This document shows, in pieces, positions 23,348 to 35,584 of a stretch of DNA of 64,000 bases. Numbering within the stretch: position 1 is the stretch's first letter; each line of letters starts with the position of its first letter. This DNA is from Thelephora terrestris. Taxonomy: Eukaryota; Basidiomycota; Agaricomycetes; Thelephorales; Thelephoraceae. The position numbers and the translations under genes are program-made. The notes beneath the pieces are model-generated. The model was not told the DNA's origin. It made no database searches and saw nothing but the letters and a program-made list of their open reading frames with translations. The DNA lies in assembly GCA_015956445.1 (NCBI GenBank), contig WIUZ02000012.1, forward strand, positions 1,318,501-1,382,500, read 5' to 3'.

Positions 23348-24028
23348 TCAATACTTTTGCGCGTAGGTTGACCGTGAAGTGGTTTCACATACCATGAAAT
23401 CCTTCGGGGAGTGATTGACCCAATACTCTAGCCACCATTCTATTTCCTTGGATCCACCAAATGCCCCGTTGAGAGCATCGACCATCACCGTGAAGGGTTC
23501 GCGATAGTCGAGCCCGTCAGGAATTTGGTAGTTGTTCACCAGGCTGAGCATCCAAGGCCGCCCTTTCACATCACACACGTTGACTGCGACACGATGTAAG
23601 GGATACGAGGAGTCCGGTCCGGTGAAACCGCACATTTCAGAAAGGTGACCCGCAACCGTGAAGTATACATCGGTGCCACAGTCCTCTGGGACGGTTAGAC
23701 CGAGGTGCCTGGCGAAGTGGAAGACTTCCTCAAGGGTGAGAGGGACGCCAAGGTAGAACATAGGTGGAAACCAGCGCAGCATGCCCATTGGAACGTATTG
23801 TGGAGGGAGAGAGATTGAATCCCAGGGCTGGCGGCTCAAAATGTAGTCCCGTGTAAGGGTCTGATGATGGGTGAGCGCGGAACGAAGTTCCGATAACTTA
23901 TGTATCCTCACCGTTGGCGAAAAGATCAATTTACCATTACTGTGGGTGAACTCAGGCGAACGTCTGCCAGAGATGTCGAGCTGGTTAACGCGGGTGTTAA
24001 GGTTGTCCACTGTAGTTTGGGACGACAT
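23348..24028 (-). CDS. Conserved-looking basidiomycete protein, unknown function
   Basis: A single-exon 226-residue frame starting MSSQTTVDNLNTRVNQLDIS. It contains MLRWFPPMFYLGVPLTLEEV, a segment CGTDVYFTVAGHLSEMCGF and, near the end, EWWLEYWVNHSPKDFM. The amino-acid composition is that of a real soluble protein, with no membrane segment or signal peptide. I do not recognise a named domain. A small intron near the C-terminus cannot be ruled out. Confidence 0.6.
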   Translation of the reverse strand: MSSQTTVDNLNTRVNQLDISGRRSPEFTHSNGKLIFSPTVRIHKLSELRSALTHHQTLTRDYILSRQPWDSISLPPQYVPMGMLRWFPPMFYLGVPLTLEEVFHFARHLGLTVPEDCGTDVYFTVAGHLSEMCGFTGPDSSYPLHRVAVNVCDVKGRPWMLSLVNNYQIPDGLDYREPFTVMVDALNGAFGGSKEIEWWLEYWVNHSPKDFMVCETTSRSTYAQKY

Positions 24029-24345
24029 TGTGGCGAAAGTCGCATCCTTTCAGTTTCACGGAAGGAAGTGGTCACGTGTCAAATCCTGTCCACCTAATTA
24101 CAGTATTACTATTCGACAATATTAGGACGTGCTATTGTCACTTGCTGTCAAACGTTGGTCACCTTTCTGTGCGCATTTTTGGCGTCACTGGAGTCGCGAA
24201 TGTGCACAGCCAGCGAGGTATAAAAAATTAACTGAACAGAGCACAAATGAAAATGGTGGTACAGTACAATAAACGAATCCAGTACGCGTCCGATCGGGAA
24301 TAAATCGACGTCAAAGCACTTATGTACGCGGGTCAATGGCTAAGA
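24029..24345. other. Intergenic
   Basis: The stretch lies between the unknown gene and the stop codon of the ubinuclein gene. No coding or structural feature was identified. Confidence 0.5.
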
Positions 24346-26492
24346 TTAATCGCCATCCTCCATCGACTCCTTCTCGAGTTTTTTCTTCATCGAACTCACT
24401 GATCGTCAGGTTATTAACGCGCCGAGTTGCAGCAAAAAATCAGCATTCACCTTCTCTCGAGATCTGCCCGGAAGATATCCAACCCTGGGGGAACGCCTGT
24501 ACGATCTAAGCAACAAATGAGTTGTGTGAATGTGGTGTCTGGGGTGAACGCACCTTCTGGTAGAGGCTTTTCCTAACGCCCTGTTCGCTGACACTTTGGC
24601 CGGTCCCCTCCAGTGTGCTGGGACCGAATTTTAGATGCTCGTCCCTCCTAATCACTGAGGCGATACTCACTTCCGTTCGTTCTCGATCCTACAACATTCA
24701 TTGCTTAGGCAGACCAATTGCCAGATTATGGACTTCATTGGTTCGGTCAGTCGGTATTTCTTTGCTGGGGGGTGGGCTTCCTTCGCATTCGCTTTGGGAG
24801 CCGTATCTTCGGCGCCACTGGCCGCCGTCTCGTCCCCAGCGTGAGGGGCGGCGAAGCTCCCGTTAGCGGCTGCATCTCCGGACACCGACCCGGCTTCAGT
24901 GTTCTCTGCCTTGAGTTTTTCTTGTCGCTTCTCTAAGGAAGAGGGATAAATTGAGGCGGTGAACAGACCAGGAAATAAATACCCCAGATAGCGAGATTCT
25001 TCTCCCATTCTTCCTGGGCTTTAGAAAAGCCGTCCTTCGTCAGTTCGGCCAATTCAGAGAGCAATTCGTTTTGCCGTTCCGTAAGGATGTTTATATGATC
25101 CTTCCAAATCAGACGTTTGATAAGTTTCTATGAGAATCTGTGAGTGCGCAACAAAATGGGTCAGAGGAATCATTTACACTAAGTGTGTACCTGTTGTAAG
25201 GGAATATTTTGGGCATGAGGTTGAAGAAATTTTCGTCGTATTCGCCAAGGACGACCGCTTTGAGGGCTACTTGAGCTAACATAGGTTTGAGACCTGGAGG
25301 AAATTTCCCCTTGACCCAGGATTCTGGCAGATGGATTGGTACGGCGTCGAACGGAGTGACAAGGTTGTACTCACCGTTGGCGATTGCGGCCTTTAACGAC
25401 TCAACCATCTGTTCGAGTTCTGGGTGGAAGGGGTGGACGTCTGTCCGCCTCTTCTTTACCGCCTCACTATGGTCCTCAGCAGATTTCCTCTTCTTATCAT
25501 CTTCTTCCGCGCCGTTTGACAAGTCTTTGGCAGCCCCTGTCGATCCGACGGTGGCCAAAACTCCAGCAGGGCTCAGCAAATTGACTTTCTTGCTCTTGGG
25601 TTTTCTCGTTGATCTAGGAAGTAGATTAGCATCGCGTCACGGCTGATTCTGTGAACTGAGGTTACACACTTGTCTTTAAGAAGCGCAACCTCGCCGCTCG
25701 ATACGTAGAAACCTTGTTGTTTCGTTTGCGCAAAGAACGTCCGCTCATCCATCGGGAGTTCAGAATCGTCGATAAAGGGGTCAGATGTGTCGTAGTATTC
25801 CATCGCAGCATTCCTTCGCTGTTTATAGGATACATAATTAGAAGAACCCCAAGTGGACCGGAGGGAATGTACACATACTCTCCTCTTCTTGGGCTGTGGT
25901 TTTCCCTCGTCTCCGCCTTCTGCCTCTCCCTCGCTGTCACTGGAGTCTCGTTTAACGGGTTCTGGTGTCGGAGGACGTTGATCAGTCTCCTTCGTCAGGG
26001 AGGAGAGGTTGACCTCATAGTTGTTGGGACCGCCGAGTTTTATTTCGAGGCGGATCGTCCGTAACGGTGGTCGCGTGGGAGGAGGCGGAGGTGATGGAGA
26101 TGGCGAACGGGCGTGCCTTGACGACTTGGGTTTAGCGCTGAGGGAAGTGGAGGGAGGGCAGTCCTGTTTCGACTTTGAATCAGGTTTATTCGTTTCGCCG
26201 GAGGAAGCGTCGGCAGAGTCATTGTCAGTTGCGGCAGACTTTGGAGTTGGAACAGAGTCTGTTGAAGAGGAAGTGGTGAGGCGGAGGGGTGCGCACCGTT
26301 GGCGTAGAGAGGGGAATTACCGTTTTGGCCTGGAGAGGGGTAGCCAAGCTCTGGGAGAGTGTCAGTCGTTGAGCTGTTTTCTCCCTCTGCGGTCGACATC
26401 AAGTCGCGTTCACTGGGAGCGTCAACGGGGAGGATGAGGGGGAGGGGAGGGGGGGAGGGGAGAAAGTCGCCCAATAAGGAAAGTTCAGACAT
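24346..26492 (-). CDS. Ubinuclein/HPC2, HIR histone-chaperone subunit
   Basis: A multi-exon gene starting MSELSLLGDFLPSPPPLP at 26492. A Pro/Ser-rich N-terminus is followed by the Hpc2-related (HUN) domain: DPFIDDSELPMDERTFFAQT and KQQGFYVSSGEVALLKDK. Next comes a Lys-rich linker and the ubinuclein middle domain with LPESWVKGKFPPGLKPMLAQ and NFFNLMPKIFPYNRYTL, then a basic, helical C-terminus ending ESMEDGD. Ubinuclein/Hpc2 bridges Asf1 and H3-H4 in the HIR/HIRA complex for replication-independent nucleosome assembly and histone-gene repression. Exon borders in the 3' half are approximate. Confidence 0.88.
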
Positions 26493-26632
26493 TCTTGACC
26501 ATTGCCACATTATTTTTTCTCATCTCCAAACACTTTCGAAACCATCGGTGCTTAGGTACTTTGTTCCGTCGTCCCGTTCCGTCGCTCCCATTCGCTCGGC
26601 ATTCCCCATCATCCATCGGTATTTGCCGAAAA

Positions 26633-29600
26633 CTAAAGTTGCGTAGCGCCGTATCCAAACCCGGATCCTTCCAACCCCCGAGCCACCATTGTGAATTGGT
26701 TCGCCGCCTCCCTCACACGCTTCGTGCTTCCCTTTGAACTCCTTCACAAATCGTTCAGTTCAAGTTCCAAAGAAGGTGGTGGACACTCAACTGCGTTAGT
26801 GCGGTCAAGAATTTCTCCTTCGTCCCACCATCCGCCTTGCATTGTACGAAGTCGCTCTGAGAAGCGGGCACATGTGAGCACAGGCCGAGATTCTTCTGCG
26901 TGACTAACCCCGAATAGAACATCGCGGGCCCAGATCCTACTATCCCCAGGCACTCTCGTGAGGAGCGAGACAAGGAGCGTGATCAGGTTCTGGATCACAG
27001 AACGGGGTGCCACCCCCGCCAATCCACACAGGATCCCACGCATGATCCCACGACCGAAATTACTTGTCAACGTTGACCTTGCCTCAGAAAGTTCATCCTG
27101 GCTTGAGGTCTTGTTCAAAATTGCAGACTGTGATCATATTTTAGTTTATGTTCTGAAACGAGGCATAGGTATAACTGACGATGAAACCACAGCCTGAGAC
27201 CATCGAATACCTCTCTTGCAGTCCAAGCGAAGCAATCGAACACTGCATCAGGGAGTTGAAGAGCTCTGGAGGCAGGTGGTAGAATGAAGCGACAAAATGG
27301 TTCGCAAACTGCGCAGCGGATGAAATTCTGCAAAATGTTGGCACAGCGTAACGCTCACAGACTCCATACAAGAAAAGAATCCTTGCACTACGTCCGGGTT
27401 CTAGCTCAACGGTTCAGAGTGTGGGGTGGTGGGTGAGATCATGTGACCTACCTCCTCCATCACTCCTGGTCGGCCGAGGAATATCAACGAATCCTGTAAT
27501 AACCCGGGCAAAATATGCGATATCACCACCTGCGCCCCTTCGTTCGTCGTCTTGAACCTTGGAGGTAGCAACGATGGGGGATCCAGCTGAATGACGAGCA
27601 TGCTGACCAAGGACAACCACGCGCCAGTCAGTTGTTTGCGCGCAGCCAGACACACAGTTTTCAACAGTGGACCAGAGGGCAAAGAAATCAACGTCATGTC
27701 CGACGGCAACGAAGTCATTGCCTTGATAAATTCACTAAGAGTCTGAACAGGGTGAGCAAGTGATCACGGAGCGTGTATGGAACGCCTACATCTCCAACGC
27801 TGGCATCGGTAGACCAAAGCTCAACGGTTAAGGTGATTGCTTGCATCAGCAGGTCGCGCAGGCCAGTCATTCTTGCATCCTCCCGAGCCCTACCTAGCCT
27901 TTCCGTCTCTTCCAGTGCCTCCGCAGAGTCATCAATCGCCAGGAGCGAATCAGATACGCGCGTTAGACCCTTTGCAACCCCAGTCAAAGCCTGAAGTTGT
28001 TGAATGGCGAGATGCCTCGCGTCTTCCGGAAGCTGTGATACCGTCAGCTTACGTGCATGTCAACTTTGTGGAGCTTACACGGGGGGACATGTGGAGTGCC
28101 TCGAACAACCTCGTGACGATAGGGTTCACGATTGTCTTGAAAAAATCAATGCAAGCTTCTCGTTTGGTGAACCGGAACAAACCCCCACCTCCACGGGTAC
28201 GATCTCATCATCTGGTGGCAGGGCCTGAATTACGCTAGAGATTGACTGCAGAACTTTAGATCGTTCGGTATCCTAGATTTATCGGTCAACAGGAGGGTGA
28301 GGTGATCGACTCAACACTCACTGGAATATTCACAAGGCTCGCGTGGAGGGTGCCAAAAGCATGTAGGTGAGGGGCTAAAGCCGTGCGGTTCGCATCACAA
28401 AGGCTCCTGAGAGCGTTAGCAGCCGATAGGCATAGGGACGGCTCAGATAATGCTTCGGCAACGTATTGAATCGAATTCATCAATAGCGACGGGCTGTTTA
28501 TAGCGCCTTGCGGTTGGGTAGTGAACCAAGACGCATAGGAACCTACAGTCATGAGATCGATGATGCGTAAAGCGACACAAATTGTTACCTATCAGTACAA
28601 CTGCCGTTCTCCGCACGCGAGGGGACCCGCTCCTTGGGAACAACCCAAGGACCTCAGTGCTGAAGAGCCGTCCAAGCTCCGCGTGATCTTCGATCGGAGA
28701 TGCCTCCTGGATGGACATCAAACAATGCAAGGTCGCCTCTATTTCCTTGAGAATCATCCAGTTAGCTGATTTACGACATTGGGGTGGGTCCACATACATC
28801 CCAACCCCTTTGGTCCGGTCCCGCTTGAAGGCGCTCAATGACATCACCGACGTAGTAGTTCGTGAGGTCAGACCTCAGGATGTAATAACTTATCATAATT
28901 GGATGGTGTTATAGCAAAGCGTGAGGCGGGCATACTCACGCATTGATCAATGTATCCCCGATGTCGCGTCGATATCTATGCCAAGGTCAGTCTCCTATGG
29001 ATCGGCTGAACGATGAACGAACACTTGGAATTTTTCGCATTGGTCTGTATGCCGAGGTAAGATATATTGCAATTGAGGGAGAAGATACTCACCTTTCGGC
29101 CATGAGCTGTCGCTGGGCCAGACGACCTTTCTTCGCAACACCTGAACTAGTTCAAGATACAACGCCTGCGTGACGGTAGCTTGCTCCCCCTCCAATCCCG
29201 ATGGGCCTGTTCCGTCCTCGTCAAAGTCTGGGTGGTAATCTGCCGTCCAGAGCGACTCCTGAAACAAGTACCAAAATGCCAAGGTCATTTCGCTTTCGTC
29301 CTCGTCAAGGCCGGCGTATCCGGGCAGCCCAGTGTATGACAAGAGCAGGCGCAAATACGCTTGAACCAGATATGACTTCGTGAGTCCCGAAGGAGAGACC
29401 GTTGCTCTAGAAGTGATGTTTGTGGCGAAGTACGATGTGGACTGCTCCCCCAACGCAACAAGAAGTTTGCAGAAAGAGTGGGAAACTGGATCAACAAATC
29501 CCCCTGGTGGATTGGTTAGCACCACCGCATGTACATACTACAGTGGTCTTACTCTGGATGGAGCCCCCAATTATGATGCCACCCCATTTCTCAATCAAAA

Positions 29601-30721
29601 TTAACAAGGGTTCGGTGAGGCTCTTGGAACCCGATCCATCATAAAATGGGGGGTGCGTCATCAGTTCCTGCAGTGCGTCGGAAGCAGGGACGAATAAGGA
29701 TTCGTTGAAAACGGGTGGGGGTCCAGAGGACGGTTCCAGGAGAGATATCAAAGCAGGGATTGCGGGAGTTATGTCGCTAGGGGTATGGTGTTCTGCAAAT
29801 AGTTTAAACGAGATTCTGCTTGAAGTACCTTGCAGGAATAGAGGGCATCCAAGCCGCGAAACATCGTAGCGCGGATTCAAATTGTTGCGAAGGAAGTCTA
29901 GATAGTTGTTCAATGGTAGACATGACCGCTTGCATCACGACTGGAACGGCATCGGAGATAGACTCTTTCAGCGCAGATCTGTTGATGCGCGTGAGAATGG
30001 GTGTGGTATCAGCACAGTGTGCACCCACTTCTGGTTTGGTAAGAGTTCTGTAGTTTCCGCTTCTTCAGCAACTATGGCCAGGAAGTCCAGGATGTTACCC
30101 GTAGAGATATTTCTCTCCGAGAAGTGGTTTATGCAAAAGACGATCCAGTTTTGCCACGCCAGAGGTCGATTTACGGACAATTTCAAAGCAATAGCCGTAA
30201 TCTGAAGAGGTTAACACTTTGATGAGGAGAGGAAATCGGGCCGCTCACTGCAACGAAAAGTTTCCGCAGGACCGATCTACCCTGCCCTGCGAGCATGGAG
30301 TAGGTGGCGAGGTCCAAGACCAGATCGCGAAGTCGTAGTAGATCCCCCTGGGGTAAGGCCTCCCTAGAAGAACGTAAAATAAAGATTCGGCTCAACAAGG
30401 GCTTGGAAGACGTGCCAGTCCCTTGTTATCTTGACTTGGATGGTATGAGCGCCGAAGAACTGAACATTGGGGTCGGGATGCTGAAGGAAAGGAATCACGA
30501 GGCCCCAAGCTTCCGGACGTTTCTGAACTTCAAAAAGCTCCACTTGTAAGCGTCTTTGGTCTTCTACGGATAGGTTCATTGTTGGAGAGTAAGCCTGCAA
30601 GATCAACTGCGAAAGAGTCAGTCGGTGGCTGTCAGATGGTGGAAGCGAGTCCACGAAGAACCTGGGCTGCGGTGTCGACATCGCCGGAGGATAGGGTGGG
30701 AACCACGCCTCTTCCATCCAT
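26633..30721 (-). CDS. Importin-13/Kap122-like karyopherin
   Basis: A long gene with many short introns. The start (MDGRGVVPTLSSGDVDTAAQ) is joined over a 55-bp intron to LILQAYSPTMNLSVEDQRRL, followed by VQKRPEAWGLVIPFLQHPDP and NVQFFGAHTIQVKITRDW, the importin-beta N-terminal domain. HEAT-type helices follow, such as LAWQNWIVFCINHFSERNIS and GILCGLAGVAPRSVIQNLIT. After a spliced tail the end reads REAANQFTMVARGLEGSGFG, a C-terminus typical of fungal importin-13 relatives. These carry cargo across nuclear pores under Ran control. The subfamily call (importin-13 rather than transportin-3) is from remembered similarity. Confidence 0.82.
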
Positions 30722-31330
30722 GACACGGGCGATGAATAAGGGACAGGGACGATTGAGTAAGAAAGACCTGAAGCGTGGTTGGAGAAAAGGGTGAGGCTTG
30801 CCACTGTCGCGATCGACGATCACGACCAGCAGCAGCGTGAAGTCATCCATCACCTCCATTACCCGTTGGGGTTTAAAACGGATTTTCGGATCTTCATTTC
30901 GCGCCAATCGCTGCTAGAAACTGTCGACTGGGCGCGATTTTTGTGGGGGTTTTCTTCGAAGCTGGCCCACGCCCATCTGTTCTCACCAAGCGGGTCCAAG
31001 AACCAGGACTTGGGTCATGCGTTATGCGCAATGCTATGTTGAGACTTCTAATCTAGTCCTTGTTGCGGGAGCGAGCCGCATGTCGTGAGCTCACTTTGTA
31101 TTGAGTGGGGACGTCCCAACAACTAACAGAACCCCCGTGTGAGTTCGCCACATACGTTTATGCTCTGTCGAACCCGGTCGTCTCCGCATAACATGTGTCT
31201 GAACTCATGCCCCCCCTCCCGAATCTTCGAGGTCTCTTGGTTTGTGCTACGTCCCGCGTCTCACCTCTGCCACATCTTGGCGTTCAGCTCTGTCAATTTC
31301 TACATGGCCTTTTCCTGCGCAGGGGTAATG
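30722..31330. other. Intergenic region
   Basis: No supported gene. It holds the importin promoter on its left side and then sequence with only short frames in several phases. Confidence 0.4.
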
Positions 31331-31993
31331 GTACCTCACCTTAGGCGCAGTACCCCTGGCCCGTCGCTTCTTGGACCCCCAATAAGATGGAGATGACTCC
31401 TCCAGTGTAGCTGGGGAAAGGGAAGTTGCACGGACCTACCTTGTTTCTCAGCCGAGTGCCACCAGGGTTCGTCAGTGAAGCGGGCTGAAGACCCAGTGCA
31501 ACGCCCATCACCGGAGCTCGAGTTTGATAATCATCAATGATCAGCACAGATCAGCACCCAAAGACGAGTTCTTTCACCTTCCAGCACCGTGGGCAACTTG
31601 GTCACCTCGGTAGAAGGGAACCCAAAAACACCCCGCAAGCAAATGATAATTTTCTTGGGGATTTAGAATTTTCCTTCCAAACGAATCACTAACGACTTTC
31701 AGGTTGAGCATGACTTCCTTTGCGGAATCGGGGCGTGATTCAGGTTTTGAATACGGTGTCGCCATTTATTACAACCCCCCCCCCTCCCCAGATGATGCTA
31801 TCTGTCTGCGACTAGTACTCACCAACCAACCCTGTTGCAGCACAGAACTTTGCAAACGTTGGAGGTCATGTTGGTTCAACCAGCCTTGATGGACTGTAAA
31901 GTCTAGCAGATCTACCTTCTTGCCGTTCCTACTGTAGCCTAATGGTGTGTTGCTCATCTCACTTGGAATCTGTAAATGTCTCCAATCAGTCAA
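31331..31993 (-). CDS. Unidentified spliced gene or decayed locus
   Basis: Several minus-strand segments look coding but lie in different frames: PLGYSRNGKKVDLLDFTVHQ, then SAKEVMLNLKVVSDSFGRK and QTRAPVMGVALGLQPASLTN. GT and AG signals are present between them, so a spliced gene is possible. A run of ten Gs at about 31784-31793 (plus strand Cs) and in-frame stops could equally mean decay. The family was not recognised, and the limits given are approximate. Confidence 0.3.
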
Positions 31994-32156
31994 AACGTGG
32001 GTACATGCGTATATTTAGGTTGGGAAGTAAGGATACAAGTAATGACCGTGACTATCGTAATGCAAGGGAGGTACGGGTACAATGGAATCGACATCACAAA
32101 TGGGGGAGAGTCATGAAACCAGCCTGCTCTGCAGGAAACATAAACTAACATCGGTA

Positions 32157-33207
32157 TCAAACCGCATTATAGCTGGGCTTGTACTGCGGGACTGGCGCGT
32201 TCGCGGAGGAAGTAGAATAGATAGAAGAGCCTGAGCTGGGCCGTGATCGTGTAGTGCGGGGTTGGTAACGGGGGGAGGAGTGATTTGGAAGGGATTCCAG
32301 CGGCTTCGAAATCAAGAAACCTGAAGAATACCCGATCGTATCAGTTGGGCGCAGAGAGACTATGCGGTTGTGTACATACCTTTGAGGCCAGCCGCCTTTT
32401 CAGCGCTCTTTCCAAACCCAAGACCCGAGGTTCTACGGTTGGCGGGTGAATTTCCAAACTCCGCCTTCTCACTTGGCTTGAAGAACGAAGCCATGTAGGA
32501 ACTATCGGGACGAGTGAATGCGGGTCTCTTCTCGTCGATGGGCGGCAGAACGTCGTCAGAGTCGGACCTCCAGGCACGAATCGAACGCTTCTGCTTTGCT
32601 TTCACGCCAAAGACGAGTCCCAGGAGGATATTCAGACAACCGATTGAAAAGAGGAAGAAAGCAGAGACGAGAGCGAAATCATCAACGAAATGGGAAAGGA
32701 TAGTGGCTCCAATCAGACATTCGAAAATTCCAAGGGGACCGAGACCGAATCCTGTCCCAAGAACAGGGAAGAACCTGTCGAAGGCAGACATAGGCCAGCT
32801 GCATTCAGAGAGGATGAGGATGACGACTTGGGTGATGATTAATAGCTGGTTGACGACAGCCCAGAAGATTCCTCCTGTCTGGTTTGGGACTGTGCTGTTC
32901 CTGAATCCGGCGGTGGTTAGGAATGGAAAGCGGAGAAGCGGGGATGGTACCTACTCGATGTAATCGCATCCCTCGAGCAGCTGATCAACAGGCGTCCCAG
33001 AGGCTTTGGCATCTTCAAGAAACGTATTTACAGCATTGATGTCCATAACCATGACAAGGATGCTGCTGGCGAACACGAGGATGAGGGAAATGATGCCAAT
33101 AACGCGGATTGCATTGAGGCTGAAAAAGAAAACTAGGACGCGTTTCCTCAGCTGAGGAGAAAGTCGGAACGGGACGTGGTGCACTCACTGGCACGCGACG
33201 AAGGCAT
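32157..33207 (-). CDS. Four-helix membrane protein (DUF7598-like)
   Basis: Starts MPSSRA at 33207 and joins by splicing to FFFSLNAIRVIGIISLILVF. Hydrophobic segments follow: ISLILVFASSILVMVMDI, GGIFWAVVNQLLIITQVVIL, LGPLGIFECLIGATILSHFV and DFALVSAFFLFSIGCLNILL, giving four predicted membrane helices with a short loop containing CDYIE. The C-terminal tail is cytosolic-looking, with KQKRSIRAWRSDSDD and Ser-rich segments, ending KPSYNAV. This matches a basidiomycete family of uncharacterised tetraspan proteins that I recall as DUF7598. The function is unknown. Confidence 0.78.
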
Positions 33208-34440
33208 TGTTAACTTGCGTGAACGAGAGTCTGAAAAGGTCGTGAAGTGGACGGTGAGCTCGCACCGGAGAGGAAGAAGAAGGGGGGGAGAATGGGGGTT
33301 GGAGAACCACAAGTGAATGAGAGAGGAGCATTGGCCACCTGAGGTTTATAAAAGTCGGAAATGAGGACAATGCGCGTGGCTGGAACAATGGACGGCGGCT
33401 TTGTCCGGGCGGTTACCGAACAGCGATAAGTTGCATGATCGGCTCATCATTGTCCCGTCGCCATTGGTTTCCATATCAGGCAAGTGATCGGCCGGCCATC
33501 ACGGAATCAATATTGAGGGCAATAGCCAAGAACTACAGCACGAACAGAGTTGGGAGGTTCAACACCATACTAGATACAGTTCACAGAAGGACACACATCG
33601 AGCGGAAAAGCCACGCACGCTCGAAGCCATGGACGGAGATTCCGGTCCTGTAATTTTATGCCCATGAAAGGCGCATTGATCGAAAAAAACAACGGACGAA
33701 GCGTTTGCAGGCCCACACTTTGATAATTCCAGAAGTCTGTTCAGGGCAGTAACGATCAAGTGTAAGGGCGAAGCACAACGAAGAACCGAATTTCAGAGAG
33801 AAGGTTGGAGTAAATTCCAGGTGCCTTTGAAGGGGGTCACGAGTCGTGGCCCTACCTTCCATAGACGACGAGGTCTCCGAGGCCCGTTCAACCGGCAAGC
33901 GGGAGCATGGAATGTTATCATAAGTGCCTGTTTGGCCTATGCTGACCATCTATGAAATGCCCAATAGTTAGTGTTGCCGTTATATGCACAGTAGATAGGT
34001 CAGAAGAAGCATAGGAATACTCCGCAGTTCACAGGCGGTGAACGCCCGTTTACTCAGCAGAACGAAGGTTATGAAGTAAATCTCATCGCGAAAACGAAAG
34101 GCCTGGAAGTGAGCACGAACCTTTGAAAACTTGACGGTAGGGAAGGTCGAGAGTGATCGTTCCGCGTGGACTCCCGGCACAGGGCCCTGCCCTAAAGCCA
34201 ATTACTCAGCGACATTCGGTTCCGCCTCAGTCATCGTCCAACCCACTCGACTTATAAAAGCTTCGGTAATTCTCCCCCTCCGTTCCTTCAGTGTCCCAAC
34301 AGCTCAAATCTATCATCAGGTATACTGTGAGTACGAATTGGAAAAGTTTCAAGCCGTTACTTCGCCTGGAATCGATGGATTAGCCACCGTGGGGTTGGAT
34401 GGGCCGTTATGCTTACTTGTCTCACCTCACAGGGTTCAAG
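33208..34440. other. Intergenic region with RPL10 promoter and 5' UTR
   Basis: About 1.2 kb without a supported gene. The last 200 bp include a TATAAAAG box at 34252-34259 and a pyrimidine-rich start region (CTCCCCCTCCGTTCCTTC), typical of ribosomal protein genes, followed by a probable 5' UTR intron. Confidence 0.5.
34252..34259 (+). promoter_or_regulatory. TATA box of the RPL10 gene
   Basis: TATAAAAG about 185 bp upstream of the ATG, followed by a C/T-rich tract around the expected transcription start. Confidence 0.6.
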
Positions 34441-35241
34441 ATGGGCCGTCGTCCAGCTCGCTGCTACCGTTATTGCAAGAACAAGCCATATCCCAAGTCT
34501 CGTTACAACCGAGGTGTCCCTGATTCAAAGGTTTACCTCCTTAGTTCGGATTCCCGGCTTGAGTTTGACTTGAGCATCAGATCAGGATTTTCGACCTGGG
34601 CCGTAAACGTGCTTCCGTGGATGACTTCCCCTTCTGCGTTCACCTCGTCTCCGACGAATACGAACAGCTTTCAAGCGAGGCTCTCGAAGCTGCTCGTATC
34701 TGTGCCAACAAGTACATCACCAAGACTGCTGGAAAGGATGCTTTCCACCTTCGGGTCCGTGTCCACCCCTTCCACGTGATTCGCATCAACAAGATGTTGT
34801 CTTGCGCTGGTGCTGATAGGTTTGTCCTTCTCCAAGTACCTTCGCGTCGCCGCTTCACACCTCCGCTAGGCTGCAGACCGGTATGCGGGGCGCGTGGGGC
34901 AAACCATACGGAACCGTGGCTCGGGTAAACATTGGTCAAATCCTTTTGTCAGTCCGTTGCAAGGAATCCAATGCCCGCGTAATCCAGGAGGCTCTCCGTC
35001 GTGCTCGCTACAAGTTCCCCGGCCGCCAAAAGATCATCGTCTCCAAGAAGTGGGGCTTTACTAACGTGGATAGGGAGGCGTACCCCAAACTCAAGGAAGA
35101 AAAGGGGGTGTTGCAGTACGTTAATCTCAGCTATCCTGCTAAAGGTCAATACTGAACAGGACCAGGGATGGAGCTTATGTACAGTTCATTCGGCCCAAAG
35201 GCCCTCTGGAGGCCAACCTCCGTGCTCAGCTGAAAGCATAA
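34441..35241 (+). CDS. RPL10: 60S ribosomal protein uL16 (RPL10)
   Basis: Four exons (34441-34530, 34581-34819, 34870-35115, 35166-35241) encode 216 residues, the usual length for eukaryotic uL16. The start [20 protein letters not shown], the segment [20 protein letters not shown], the [20 protein letters not shown] loop and [14 protein letters not shown] are diagnostic. uL16 is the last large-subunit protein to join. It lies near the peptidyl-transferase centre and is needed for Nmd3 release in the cytoplasm. All introns are GT-AG and 50 bp. The gene appears intact and highly conserved. Confidence 0.97.
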
Positions 35242-35584
35242 GATGTATGTCCGTATCGTGTATCTGAATGAATTCTACCGCCTTCACGAGTGTTGCATGT
35301 TCTATATCGTTTCTTTGCCCCATATTCACTACGAGATCCTTTCCCCATGGATGTCGGTTAGGGGAAACGGGGCACAAATAAAGTTTCCGTCCCGAGTCTA
35401 ACAACTTCGTTTGTGTCGCTGACTACAATACATACGGGGGCATCGAGATAGGAATACATACCTTCATTTCTGGCCGCTGCGTGTGGGCCTTGTGGAAAGT
35501 TTCGTCACGTGAACGAATGAGTACTTGCACCTGTGCTTCGATCGACCATTCTTCTACGGTTCCATAACCTTCCGCCCCGGTGAG
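35242..35584. other. Intergenic, RPL10 3' end and HDAC promoter
   Basis: No separate gene. The frame upstream of the chosen HDAC start stays open for about 20 codons, so a more upstream start or a 5' intron is possible. Confidence 0.45.
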